This document shows, piece by piece, positions 1 through 6,048 of a DNA stretch of 9,457 nt. Positions within the stretch are counted from its first letter, which is position 1. Each line of letters begins with the position of its first letter. The stretch is from assembly GCA_025922795.1 (NCBI GenBank), contig JAICHC010000067.1, forward strand, positions 1 through 9,457, in the 5' to 3' direction. Source of the DNA: Candidatus Binatia bacterium. Lineage in GTDB: Bacteria; Desulfobacterota_B; Binatia; UBA9968. The position numbers and the translations under genes were made by a program. The notes beneath the pieces are model-generated. The model did not search any database. It was not told where the DNA came from and saw only the letters and a list, made by a program, of their open reading frames with translations.

Positions 1-2
1 AC

Positions 3-128
3 GCGTTTATGCTCGACTACAAGCCGTCCGAGCGCGCCAAGTACATTGATGCTTTTTTCAAAAATATCAATTGGGAAGCAGTGCATCAGCGGCTGATCAC
101 ACCAGCGGCCGTGCGTGCCGTAGCGTGA
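3..128 (+). CDS. Superoxide dismutase [Fe/Mn], C-terminal end (partial)
   Basis: This is the last 41 codons of a gene that begins before the window. The frame reads A-F-M-L-D-Y-K, then a helix ending NINWEAVHQRL, and stops at TGA 126-128. That matches the C-terminus of Fe/Mn superoxide dismutases, where a WEHAYYLDY-like strand is followed by a helix with a V/INW motif. The two bases before position 3 (ac) would complete a His codon (cac) if the preceding base is c. The family's last metal-ligand His sits exactly there, one residue before the A-F/Y. The family converts superoxide to hydrogen peroxide and oxygen, usually in the cytoplasm. Iron or manganese preference cannot be judged from this fragment, so no symbol is given. 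The short tail TPAAVRAVA after the domain is unremarkable. Confidence 0.85.
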   Translation, partial: AFMLDYKPSERAKYIDAFFKNINWEAVHQRLITPAAVRAVA

Positions 129-138
129 CGGTTGTTCT

Positions 139-180
139 AGCCGCCGGCTTAGGGTCGAGACGGGCCGGCGGCTTAGTTTG
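139..180 (+). terminator. Terminator-like hairpin after the superoxide dismutase gene
   Basis: A perfect 10-bp GC-rich stem (139-148 pairs with 164-173, agccgccggc with gccggcggct) has a 15-nt loop. It starts 10 bases after the dismutase stop codon. The following bases ttagtttg are only partly T-rich, so this is a probable but not ideal intrinsic terminator. It lies between two convergent genes. Confidence 0.6.
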
Positions 181-311
181 AGTGCGAGCGCCAAACTAAT
201 CGGGGGTAATCTTGCCACTACGCGCATTCAGCGGCGTAGCGCGTGTAAGCCACAAACGCTGAAAGGGCGGCCCTAAGCTTATGGCGTTCATCCACATCGA
301 TTTTTCATGGG

Positions 312-746
312 TCACCGTGACGTCATATTCGCGGATGGAATCACCACGGTGAACGCCCCGATCGTTACCTCGGGTTCGAACCAACCGTCGCCGCGATTCG
401 GCAACGGCGGATCCGGGGTGTAGCGAAAGCCTATCGATTCTCCGGGTCTTAGTTCCTTTGCCATCTTGAGGATTTCCGTCCGGCCAGGAGACTCCCGGCC
501 CGGTTTGAATTCATTCTTCCACAGCCAGTGGAATTGAAATACCAGCTCGATATCACGGGCGAGATGCGGTGTTCGATTGACAATCTCACCGCTGACCAAT
601 GACGGTGTTGCCGTTACATTGCGAATCGCCAGAGTCTTTGCTGCTTCTTCCTGGTCCAAGACTACTTGCGCGCGACTGTCGATGCTCCAGGACAGGACGA
701 TCCAGCCGCTCAGCAGTGCACTTAAGGGAAGTAACCTTGCTTTCAT
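312..746 (-). CDS. Hypothetical secreted protein, FxLYD-like beta fold
   Basis: The product is a 144-residue protein of unknown function. Residues 1-26 look like a Sec signal peptide: MKAR, a hydrophobic run LLPLSALLSGWIVLSW, then a cleavage site near SRA-Q. The mature part has the pattern seen in small beta-sandwich domains of the FxLYD type: a strand (LAIRNVTATPS), then VSGEIVNRTPHLARDIELVFQF and later RPGESIGFRY. It is therefore probably exported to the periplasm or cell surface. No catalytic residues are visible. The start at 746 is preferred because GGAG (753-756) lies six bases upstream of it. An ATG four codons earlier (758) has no properly spaced ribosome binding site. The gene is transcribed toward the dismutase gene. 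The fold assignment is by pattern only and is weak; that this is a real secreted protein is more secure. Confidence 0.7.
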   Translation of the reverse strand: MKARLLPLSALLSGWIVLSWSIDSRAQVVLDQEEAAKTLAIRNVTATPSLVSGEIVNRTPHLARDIELVFQFHWLWKNEFKPGRESPGRTEILKMAKELRPGESIGFRYTPDPPLPNRGDGWFEPEVTIGAFTVVIPSANMTSR

Positions 747-758
747 GAAATGCTCCAT

Positions 759-1018
759 TCCCGATCTCGATCAATCCCCGAGTTTATCGACCTGAAGTAG
801 CTTCGAGTTACGTTTATACTGATTAGCCGACCAACCTATGTGCCGCGATGTAATGGGTTCGACGCAGCACAGTTGGGACGTCCCGCGGGTGGCGACAAGA
901 TGATGGCGTAAACCAGAAACCTTAAGAGTAATATTGAATCACCGGAATAGCGGAGGACTTCCGTTTACCCAGAGGCGATAGCGTCGAGCTGACGAACAAA
1001 CGTCTGGGTTAGGAGCAG
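759..1018. other. Gene-poor stretch between secreted protein and OrfA
   Basis: No convincing coding region is seen in 260 bp. It must contain the promoter of the minus-strand secreted-protein gene, but no clear -35/-10 pair was found. Near its right side are two small inverted repeats: cggaa 943-947 with ttccg 959-963, and acccaga 967-973 with tctgggt 1003-1009. These could be remnants of the end of the insertion sequence that supplied the adjacent OrfA. Confidence 0.4.
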
Positions 1019-1315
1019 CTACCCGAGCTCCTTGGCAAAGTAAGCGGCTGCTTTTCGCATGACATCGCGCTCTTCTTTCACGCGTTCAAGTTCGCGTTTG
1101 AGTCGTGTCAACTCATCTCCGCCACCATCGGAGCGCAATTGCCTGTCAGCAGTCGGTCTTGATCCCCCGTTGCCAAATTGCTCCTTCCACTTATAAAGCT
1201 GGTTACGGTGTATTCCTAAATCCCGTGCTATATCGGCCGGCGCCTTATCCGAGCTTTGCAGCATCCGAACTGCTTCACGCTTGAATTCCGGAGTGAATCT
1301 TTTACGTCTTGCCAT
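1019..1315 (-). CDS. IS3-family transposase OrfA (orphan, IS remnant)
   Basis: The product has 98 residues. The N-terminal half is the classic IS3/IS911 OrfA helix-turn-helix: residues 1-46 begin MARRKRFTPEFKREAV and continue through DIARDLGIHRNQLYKWKEQF. A short linker and a leucine-zipper-like coiled coil (about 68-90, LTRLKRELERVKEERDVM) follow, ending KAAAYFAKELG. In a complete element this protein binds the terminal repeats, and the catalytic DDE subunit is made by frameshifting into orfB. Here no orfB follows: all three minus-strand frames just beyond 1019 lack the expected sequence and close within tens of codons. The start at 1315 has a strong AGGAGG (1323-1328) seven bases upstream. 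An in-frame ATG ten codons earlier lacks this. The reading frame is intact, so the loss of orfB may be recent, or the protein may be kept as a DNA-binding protein. Confidence 0.85.
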   Translation of the reverse strand: MARRKRFTPEFKREAVRMLQSSDKAPADIARDLGIHRNQLYKWKEQFGNGGSRPTADRQLRSDGGGDELTRLKRELERVKEERDVMRKAAAYFAKELG

Positions 1316-1572
1316 GTAAGAACCTCCTCTTTGAAGGGACGGCAACGCTGCTCGTTATTTCAACGATCATGCGAAAACCGTCATTGTGCGTCATCCTGGA
1401 AGGGACATTTGGTCGGGACGAACTTCGCAGCCGCAAATCATATGCCAGAGCTTGATGGCTGCGGGCGAAAATCGAGGTCCGGCCTTCAAGCAAGTAGTTT
1501 TCAACATACAGCTGTGAAATCAAATCCCCTTCGTGACTAGGCATGTACAAGCGGAGGTGAGATTATTGATTT

Positions 1573-1623
1573 TGTCCGAACTTTGTCGCAATTTTAGCAC
1601 GATTTCTGTCCCGGTTGTCGCAA
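1573..1623. repeat. TGTC / TTGTCGCAA repeat cluster, transposon-end-like
   Basis: TGTC occurs four times, at 1573, 1584, 1607 and 1616. It is arranged as two copies of a degenerate unit, TGTCCGAAC-TT-TGTCGCAA and TGTCCCGG-TTGTCGCAA. The nine-base word ttgtcgcaa is identical at 1583-1591 and 1615-1623. Repeated short sites of this type are typical transposase-binding sites at the ends of Mu/IS21/IS481-type transposons. No matching transposase is present, so this is best read as the remnant end of a lost element. Confidence 0.4.
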
Positions 1624-1638
1624 GACTGTTACAGATAC

Positions 1639-1674
1639 CGGTGCTCATGGGACAGTAGGCTACGGTGCTCATGG
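1639..1674. repeat. Direct repeat cggtgctcatgg, two copies
   Basis: The 12-base word cggtgctcatgg occurs at 1639-1650 and again at 1663-1674, a spacing of 24 bases. The flanks are also similar (tacCGG... gacag versus taCGG... caaag). It lies directly beside the TGTC cluster and probably belongs to the same remnant. Confidence 0.5.
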
Positions 1675-1806
1675 CAAAGTTGACGCTAATCGTGCGCAGC
1701 TCATCAATCCTGGTATGACGCTTGCTCCTCTTTCTAACTAATGGCTCTGAGGCAGCGCGCCATTTCACTTGTTGTTACCGGTCAAGAACCCACGGATTTG
1801 TAGGTG

Positions 1807-1826
1807 GGCGCCAATTGGCGCCAATT
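1807..1826. promoter_or_regulatory. Perfect palindrome, possible operator before PGPGW gene
   Basis: GGCGCC-AATT-GGCGCC (1807-1822) is a perfect 16-bp palindrome. AATT follows it, so the ten-base word ggcgccaatt is also present as a head-to-tail direct repeat (1807-1816, 1817-1826). It ends nine bases before the GTG start at 1835 and so overlaps the likely leader. A dimeric regulator site is the simplest reading. It could also be a stable hairpin in the leader or part of the repeat debris to its left. Confidence 0.45.
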
Positions 1827-1834
1827 AAGGATAT

Positions 1835-2170
1835 GTGGCAGTTTCTGAATGCGGCCTCAGAATGAAGAAACTGCGACATCTTCTTAGGCGATGGTTTGGC
1901 GACTATAGACGGCTACGCAAATTGGTTGTCGGTGCGCTTGGCGTGAGCATCGTTATCATCGGCGCCGCAATGCTGCTGTTGCCAGGACCGGCAATTATCG
2001 TCATCCCTGCTGGGTTAGCGCTCTTGGCAACGGAGTTTGCGTGGGCCAGAAGACTGCTCCGGCGAGTCAAAAAGAAAATTAACGCTGTTTATCCGGGTAA
2101 TTCGCGAGATCAAAGCGTGTCTGGCGAGCATCGTTCCAACGAAACACAAGAAAGGAAGAGTCATGTTTGA
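1835..2170 (+). CDS. PGPGW-family transmembrane protein
   Basis: The product has 111 residues. A basic N-terminus (KKLRHLLRRWFGDYRRLRK) is followed by hydrophobic segments at about 31-48 and 53-66, separated by the family's LPGP turn (49-52). The segment LATEFAWARRLLRRVKKK then returns to a basic cytoplasmic tail. This is the pattern of the PGPGW putative transmembrane family, whose function is unknown. It should sit in the inner membrane with both basic ends inside. The GTG at 1835 has a closely spaced AAGG (1827-1830). An internal ATG at 1862 would remove the first nine residues but has no clear ribosome binding site, so the exact start is uncertain. The end overlaps the next gene's start by 8 bp (2163-2170), suggesting translational coupling. 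The hydrophilic tail after residue 86 is probably disordered. Confidence 0.8.
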   Translation: MAVSECGLRMKKLRHLLRRWFGDYRRLRKLVVGALGVSIVIIGAAMLLLPGPAIIVIPAGLALLATEFAWARRLLRRVKKKINAVYPGNSRDQSVSGEHRSNETQERKSHV

Positions 2171-2879
2171 AGACAAGATCGAGCGTGAAGATCTGGAAAA
2201 AATGCCCTCCGAGTACAAGGATCTTCTCGGCCGAGTGCTGACGATACAAGCCGACTGCGAAATCGGCGGCCCGCATCTGTACGTCAAAGACATGCTGCCC
2301 GGCGCGCCGAGCAAAGTAAACCAATTGATCGTGGCGCGGACGGCGGCCGAAGAGATGGACCATTACAGAAAAATTGCCCGGCTCGCCGGCGATATTGGCG
2401 TCGATACATCGTTCCTCTTGAGCATCCCCAACCAAAAGCGTTATCTCGAAGCCTTTCGCGGACTGATAAACACATGGGAAGATTTTTCGGTCTTCGGTTT
2501 TCTGATAGATCGCGTTGGCCGCTTCCAACTGGAGGAATTCCTTGACTGCAGCTATCTGCCGCTGCAAAGGGTTCTGCCGGAAATCCTGAAGGAGGAGATG
2601 GGGCACGTCGGGTTTGGCACCAACCAGACGGCCGAGATGGCGGGCCACAGCGAAAAATCGAGGGAACTCGTTCAGAGGAGTGTTGACTTTTGGTATATCA
2701 AGGCGCTCGATATGTTCGGCCGCTCAGACTCTGAGCGCTCCAATCGCTACTGTCACTGGGGCTTAAAGAGACGGAGCAACACTCAAGCACGTTGGGAATT
2801 CAAAAAAGAAGTGGATCCGCTCATTCAAGACATGGGGCTTACCGTGCCGGACCCGGTGGCAGGCCGACAGTATTTGTGA
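2163..2879 (+). CDS. PaaA-like ferritin-fold diiron protein (stand-alone)
   Basis: The product has 238 residues and resembles the phenylacetyl-CoA epoxidase catalytic subunit PaaA and its relatives (Paa_A/PaaC family). Probable diiron ligands follow the four-helix order: Glu33 (QADCEIGG), Glu64-x-x-His67 (EEMDH), an acidic residue in the third helix (Asp107 or Asp116 in WEDFSVFGFLIDR), and Glu145-x-x-His148 (EEMGH). The segments TWEDFSVFGFL, SYLPLQRVLPEI and MGLTVPDP line up well with PaaA. It is shorter than E. coli PaaA, which is about 300 residues, mainly at the N-terminus. No paaB, paaC, paaD or paaE lies nearby, so the physiological substrate is unknown. Oxygen activation or another diiron role is inferred. 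The start at 2163 has AAGGA (2152-2156) six bases upstream; an open frame extends further 5' but lies inside the preceding gene. Confidence 0.85.
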   Translation: MFEDKIEREDLEKMPSEYKDLLGRVLTIQADCEIGGPHLYVKDMLPGAPSKVNQLIVARTAAEEMDHYRKIARLAGDIGVDTSFLLSIPNQKRYLEAFRGLINTWEDFSVFGFLIDRVGRFQLEEFLDCSYLPLQRVLPEILKEEMGHVGFGTNQTAEMAGHSEKSRELVQRSVDFWYIKALDMFGRSDSERSNRYCHWGLKRRSNTQARWEFKKEVDPLIQDMGLTVPDPVAGRQYL

Positions 2880-3449
2880 ACTGAATCATCGGGCGGCGTC
2901 TCCGGCTTCCATTAATCGCTTGCTCTCGGTCAACATACTCTGTGGGTGACTTCAACTATTCGTCGCGCTGATCGCAGAATAATTTTGTGCAGAGCAGCTC
3001 TCGGCGAGTTTCACGTTGCCCTAGCTAGTGTATGACTTCGCCCGCCCGCCGTGCTACGGCGTCATACGATCAGTTGTGACGCCGAGATGCCTCGCCTGAC
3101 TGTTCAGCTTACTAGTCCAATTCATGATGTTGCGGCCCGCGTGGCGAGCGGTGACGTCAATGCCACTCCTCTCCTACCGCACGGGGTGAGATTGTGAGTT
3201 GATGCCGTTAAGCTCACCACGGTATCAATCAGGGTTAAGCCGGAATTCCGTGCTTGGTGATTCGCAGCTGTATGGCAGCAGTTTCGATCCTCGGACTACA
3301 TGGCGATGCTGAAACAACATCGTGGACGGATACAGTGAAGCAACCGGTTGACCGGCCTGGCCAAGCGTGATCTGTTCAACCAAACTTTTATGCCGATCCT
3401 GAAAATCCTTATTCCACTGGCTGCGGCAAATTGCCAACGACCGTCCTAA
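2880..3449. other. 570-bp stretch with no recognised gene
   Basis: All frames carry frequent stops and none shows a family pattern. The bases before 3450 stay in frame with the next gene only in short pieces (for example a fragment containing DYMAMLKQHRG, then a stop), which may be chance or an old remnant. A nested inverted repeat lies at 3030-3067. The promoter of the downstream oxidoreductase should be here, but no strong -35/-10 pair was found. Confidence 0.4.
3030..3067. repeat. Nested inverted repeat
   Basis: gtatgac (3030-3036) pairs perfectly with gtcatac (3061-3067). Directly inside it, gccgt (3048-3052) pairs with acggc (3056-3060) around a three-base loop. The result is a bulged hairpin with a C-rich 11-nt bulge on its left side. 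There is no T-tract after it, and it lies 150 bases after the PaaA-like gene, so a terminator role is weak. Confidence 0.35.
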
Positions 3450-4871
3450 GTGGCCGAGCGCGAGAGATACGATGCCGTTGTTGTCGGGGCCGGTCCGAAT
3501 GGTCTGGCGGCAGCGATCACGCTGGCTCAAGCCGGGAAATCCGTCGCGCTCTTCGAAGCAAACGGTTGCGCCGGCGGAGGCGTTTGCTCAGCGGAGGTCA
3601 CGTTACCGGGCTTCGTTCACGATCTGTGTTCTTCGGTATATCCGCTCGCGATCGCGTCGCCGTTTCTTCGCTCGCTCCCGCTCGCCGACTATGGACTCGA
3701 ATGGATTTACTCTCCGGCCGCTCTTGCACATCCGTTCGAGGATGGCACGGCGCTGCTCGTTGAGCGCTCGGTTGAGGAAACGGCTTCGAGACTTGCAGAC
3801 GATGAGGGCGCATACCGAAAACTGATGGCGCCGCTTGCTGCCGAGTGGGAAAGTCTGACGGTCGATATTTTGGCGCCACCGCGCTGGCCGCGCCGTCCCC
3901 TTGAAGTAGCGCGTTTTGGATGGTCGGCAATCCAGCCGGCGCGGCGTTTTGCCGAAAAAACTTTTAGTAGCCGGCGCACTCAAACGCTTTTCGCTGGATT
4001 GGCGGCGCATTCGATGCTTCCGCTTGAATATTGGGGTTCGGCTGCCTTCGGCCTGGTTCTCGGGATTGCGGCGCACGCGGTCGGGTGGCCGATTGTGCGC
4101 GGCGGCGCGCAAAAACTTGCCGATGCATTAACCGCGCATCTTCGCTCGCTCGGGGGCGAACTATTCTTGCATCACCCTGTTGAGAGTCTCGCCGAATTGC
4201 CGTCGTCCCGTGTTGTTCTATGCGATTTGACGCCGCGCCAGCTCATACACATCGCTCGCCACCATCTCTCGCTGAATTACCGCGAAAAATTGCAAAAGTT
4301 TCGCTATGGTATGGGCGCGTTCAAAATTGACTGGGCGCTTTCGGCTGCTGTACCCTGGCGCGCGACCGAGTGCCGCCAGGCTGCGACTGTGCACCTGAGC
4401 GCCAGTTTGGCGGAGATCTCCTTATCGGAGCGCATGGCGTGGGCCGGCTTTCAAACCAACAGCCCGTTTGTTCTACTAGTACAGCCGTCACTCTTCGATG
4501 AATCACGAGCGCCTGCTGGAAAGCATACACTTTGGGCTTACTGCCACGTTCCGAACGGTTCCGTCTTTGATATGACCGATAAGATCGAGACGCAGATCGA
4601 GCGCTTTGCTCCCGGTTTCCGCGACACGATCCTTGCACGCTGCATTGCCCCGCCGGTTGAACTCGAGCGACGTAACGCCAATCTCGTCGGTGGTGATATC
4701 AATGGCGGTGCGCCGATTCTAAACCAGCTATTTTTGCGACCGACGCGCCGTATGTACGCCACTTCGAGCCCTGGCCTCTATCTGTGTTCATCCTCAACGC
4801 CGCCCGGCGGCGGAGTGCACGGCATGTGCGGCTACTTCGCCGCACGCAAGGCACTGCGGGATCGATTTTAA
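3450..4871 (+). CDS. Phytoene-dehydrogenase-like FAD oxidoreductase
   Basis: The product has 473 residues. The N-terminus carries a Rossmann dinucleotide motif, G13-x-G15-x-x-G18 (VVVGAGPNGLAAA), with Glu36 at the end of the second strand (VALFEAN) to hold the FAD ribose. A CAGGGVCSAE segment follows, as in the phytoene desaturase / amine-oxidase-like group. The C-terminal FAD-closing motif SSTPPGGGVHGMCGY is intact. The protein belongs to the broad NAD(P)/FAD-dependent group around CrtI and PYROXD2. No other carotenoid genes are nearby, so carotenoid synthesis is not supported and the substrate is unknown. The start is a GTG placed directly after an in-frame TAA (3447-3449), with no visible ribosome binding site. 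No other early start is available before residue 100, so translation initiation is unusual. Confidence 0.85.
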   Translation: MAERERYDAVVVGAGPNGLAAAITLAQAGKSVALFEANGCAGGGVCSAEVTLPGFVHDLCSSVYPLAIASPFLRSLPLADYGLEWIYSPAALAHPFEDGTALLVERSVEETASRLADDEGAYRKLMAPLAAEWESLTVDILAPPRWPRRPLEVARFGWSAIQPARRFAEKTFSSRRTQTLFAGLAAHSMLPLEYWGSAAFGLVLGIAAHAVGWPIVRGGAQKLADALTAHLRSLGGELFLHHPVESLAELPSSRVVLCDLTPRQLIHIARHHLSLNYREKLQKFRYGMGAFKIDWALSAAVPWRATECRQAATVHLSASLAEISLSERMAWAGFQTNSPFVLLVQPSLFDESRAPAGKHTLWAYCHVPNGSVFDMTDKIETQIERFAPGFRDTILARCIAPPVELERRNANLVGGDINGGAPILNQLFLRPTRRMYATSSPGLYLCSSSTPPGGGVHGMCGYFAARKALRDRF

Positions 4872-4872
4872 C

Positions 4873-4895
4873 CGGCGCTTCGCCGCCCGTTTCTC
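4873..4895 (+). terminator. Weak hairpin after the oxidoreductase gene
   Basis: cggcg (4873-4877) pairs with cgccg (4881-4885) around loop ctt, two bases after the stop codon, followed by cccgtttctcg. The stem is short and the T-tract is poor. It lies between convergent genes where a terminator is expected. Confidence 0.3.
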
Positions 4896-4983
4896 GTGTT
4901 CGACGACTGCTAGCTAGCTGGCCCCAAATTTTCGTGATGAAGCTATACGACCGATGCAACTGATCTTTGGACTCCAAGCAGAG

Positions 4984-5478
4984 CTAGTGACGCTCGCGCC
5001 CGGTAGTCCAAGACGGCGGGTCGCTGGCGGGAAAGGAATCCGCCAAGGTTGTGTCGATCATCTCCTCAGTCAATTCCGTACCATGAGGCGAGCACAAGGC
5101 GCCAAGTAATCGGTTCCAATAATTGTAAGGTGTTTCCGCTTTGGCGACGTAAAGATTATGCTCGTCGGCCGTCATGTCGGCGGTTGCGACGACCGGTTCC
5201 GGGGCCGGATTCCGTAGGTCTAAATAGACGGCGCCTCGTTGTAATCGGCTTCCGGTTGAGACGACGGCTATTTGCGCCAATTCATCGTCACGAAAGTGGC
5301 CAAGGCATTCCGTCAATTCCTTAATGCCCGCGGCTGAGCGCAGGTCTAAGTTCTGACTGTTTTGCCGGCCTGTGTTCTGACCGCCCATTCGGTGCGGGTT
5401 TAGATCCTGCTCCCAATTGCCGGGATGTTTCTTCTGCTCCTGGGGTTTGGTTTTCTTAGATCGTTTGGACTTGGCCAT
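4984..5478 (-). CDS. Hypothetical protein with SFPASDPPSW C-terminal motif
   Basis: The product has 164 residues and unknown function. Residues 1-45 are rich in K, Q, N and H and look disordered. The middle (about 58-126, from HFRDDELAQI through YVAKAETPYNYWNRLLG) reads as a small alpha/beta unit seen in other short bacterial proteins. The C-terminus holds DTTLADSFPASDPPSW (142-157), a motif that recurs in small uncharacterised proteins of many soil bacteria. There is no signal peptide or membrane segment. The ATG at 5478 has AAAGG (5485-5489) six bases upstream. Only 21 bp separate it from the stop of the upstream hemerythrin gene, so the two are almost certainly cotranscribed. A role in the same stress or metal response is an inference from that pairing. 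Confidence 0.75.
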   Translation of the reverse strand: MAKSKRSKKTKPQEQKKHPGNWEQDLNPHRMGGQNTGRQNSQNLDLRSAAGIKELTECLGHFRDDELAQIAVVSTGSRLQRGAVYLDLRNPAPEPVVATADMTADEHNLYVAKAETPYNYWNRLLGALCSPHGTELTEEMIDTTLADSFPASDPPSWTTGRERH

Positions 5479-5499
5479 GGGACACCTTTCGAGGTGGGC

Positions 5500-5931
5500 T
5501 CAGGTCCCGTGAACCAGCTGATACTCCATCTTGTCGCTTTGGAGTTCTTCGCCGAGCTCGGTCAAATCAGGACCATCGACCAGGCTACGTACCTGCGGGA
5601 ATATTTCATTTTCCTCCGCGTTAAAATGCAATTGGACTTCGGCCATCAATGTCTGAAAGTTATTTTCGAACTCAGGACCATCCGAATGCTCTAGGTCGTG
5701 CAGCAGCTCTTTGATCAATCCATGCTGGGTCCTGGCGTCTTGCACGAGATCTTTGAGACGTTCGTGTTTTTCGTATTCCGGATAAAAGGCGGTTTCCTCC
5801 ACATGGGTGTGCGCTTCAAGTGCGTTTTTAAGAGTTTCGAACAGCCGCTTCATCTCGGTATAATTTTTTGCGTCGTCGAATAAATCCCTGATGTTATCGT
5901 GGTCGTGCTTCAAAAACTCCAGCGCGTTCAT
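5500..5931 (-). CDS. Hemerythrin-like HHE domain protein
   Basis: The product has 143 residues, one hemerythrin/HHE cation-binding domain with no extensions. The likely metal ligands appear in helix order: His9/His11 (KHDHDNI), His41 with Glu45/Glu46 (AHTHVEETAFYPEYE), His70 (TQHGLIKELL) and His102 with Glu106/Glu107 (HFNAEENEIFP). Such proteins bind a diiron centre and are linked with oxygen, nitric oxide or iron handling in the cytoplasm. Which of these applies here cannot be told. The ATG at 5931 has a strong GGAGGAG (5938-5944) six bases upstream. It is followed after 21 bp by the SFPASDPPSW protein and preceded by the SDR gene with a 117-bp gap, so it may be read from the SDR transcript or from its own promoter. 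Confidence 0.9.
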   Translation of the reverse strand: MNALEFLKHDHDNIRDLFDDAKNYTEMKRLFETLKNALEAHTHVEETAFYPEYEKHERLKDLVQDARTQHGLIKELLHDLEHSDGPEFENNFQTLMAEVQLHFNAEENEIFPQVRSLVDGPDLTELGEELQSDKMEYQLVHGT

Positions 5932-6048
5932 ACGCTTCTCCTCCGCTTCATTAATCTAGGTCGCTATAACCGGCGGTTCCGCTAGCCGTGCGAAATTGAA
6001 GTGGCTCCGCGATTTCTTTTCCTTGTGCTGCGTTAACATGGGTTCCAT

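Larger units (their letters stand above)
1019..1680 (-). mobile_element. Insertion-sequence debris (approximate extent)
   Basis: This region holds the orphan IS3-type OrfA together with the repeat cluster at 1573-1674, and no complete element. No matching pair of terminal inverted repeats and no target duplication could be identified, so the limits are only a bracket. The OrfA and the repeats may come from two different elements. Confidence 0.35.
1316..1834. other. 519-bp stretch with no recognised gene
   Basis: Short open frames here have no recognisable protein pattern. The stretch holds the OrfA ribosome binding site (1323-1328), the TGTC/TTGTCGCAA repeat cluster (1573-1623), a second short direct repeat (1639-1674) and the palindrome at 1807-1822. 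Base composition from about 1560 to 1720 looks more AT-rich than the flanking genes, consistent with acquired DNA. Confidence 0.5.

Noticed and set aside
1302..1550. 82-residue minus-strand frame overlapping the OrfA start
   Set aside because: It overlaps OrfA in another frame, has no convincing ribosome binding site and no recognisable domain.
1520..1768. 82-residue minus-strand frame across the repeat cluster
   Set aside because: The frame runs through short DNA repeats and reads as non-protein-like sequence; it is better explained as a transposon-end remnant.
2079..2648. 189-residue minus-strand frame opposite the PaaA-like gene
   Set aside because: It is antisense to a gene with clear diiron motifs and carries none itself.
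2880..3449. Decayed transposase or enzyme fragment
   Set aside because: Short pieces between stops show no alignable motif; there is not enough to name a family.
3225..3530. 101-residue minus-strand frame before the FAD oxidoreductase
   Set aside because: No family pattern, overlaps the real gene's start, and its composition looks like chance open frame.
3603..4112. 169-residue minus-strand frame, very Arg-rich
   Set aside because: It is the antisense shadow of the FAD oxidoreductase gene; the Arg richness comes from GC-rich codons read backwards.
5932..6048. Alphaproteobacterial EcfG-type stress promoter before the hemerythrin gene
   Set aside because: GGAAC occurs twice on the minus strand but neither has CGTT at the required 16-17 base spacing.
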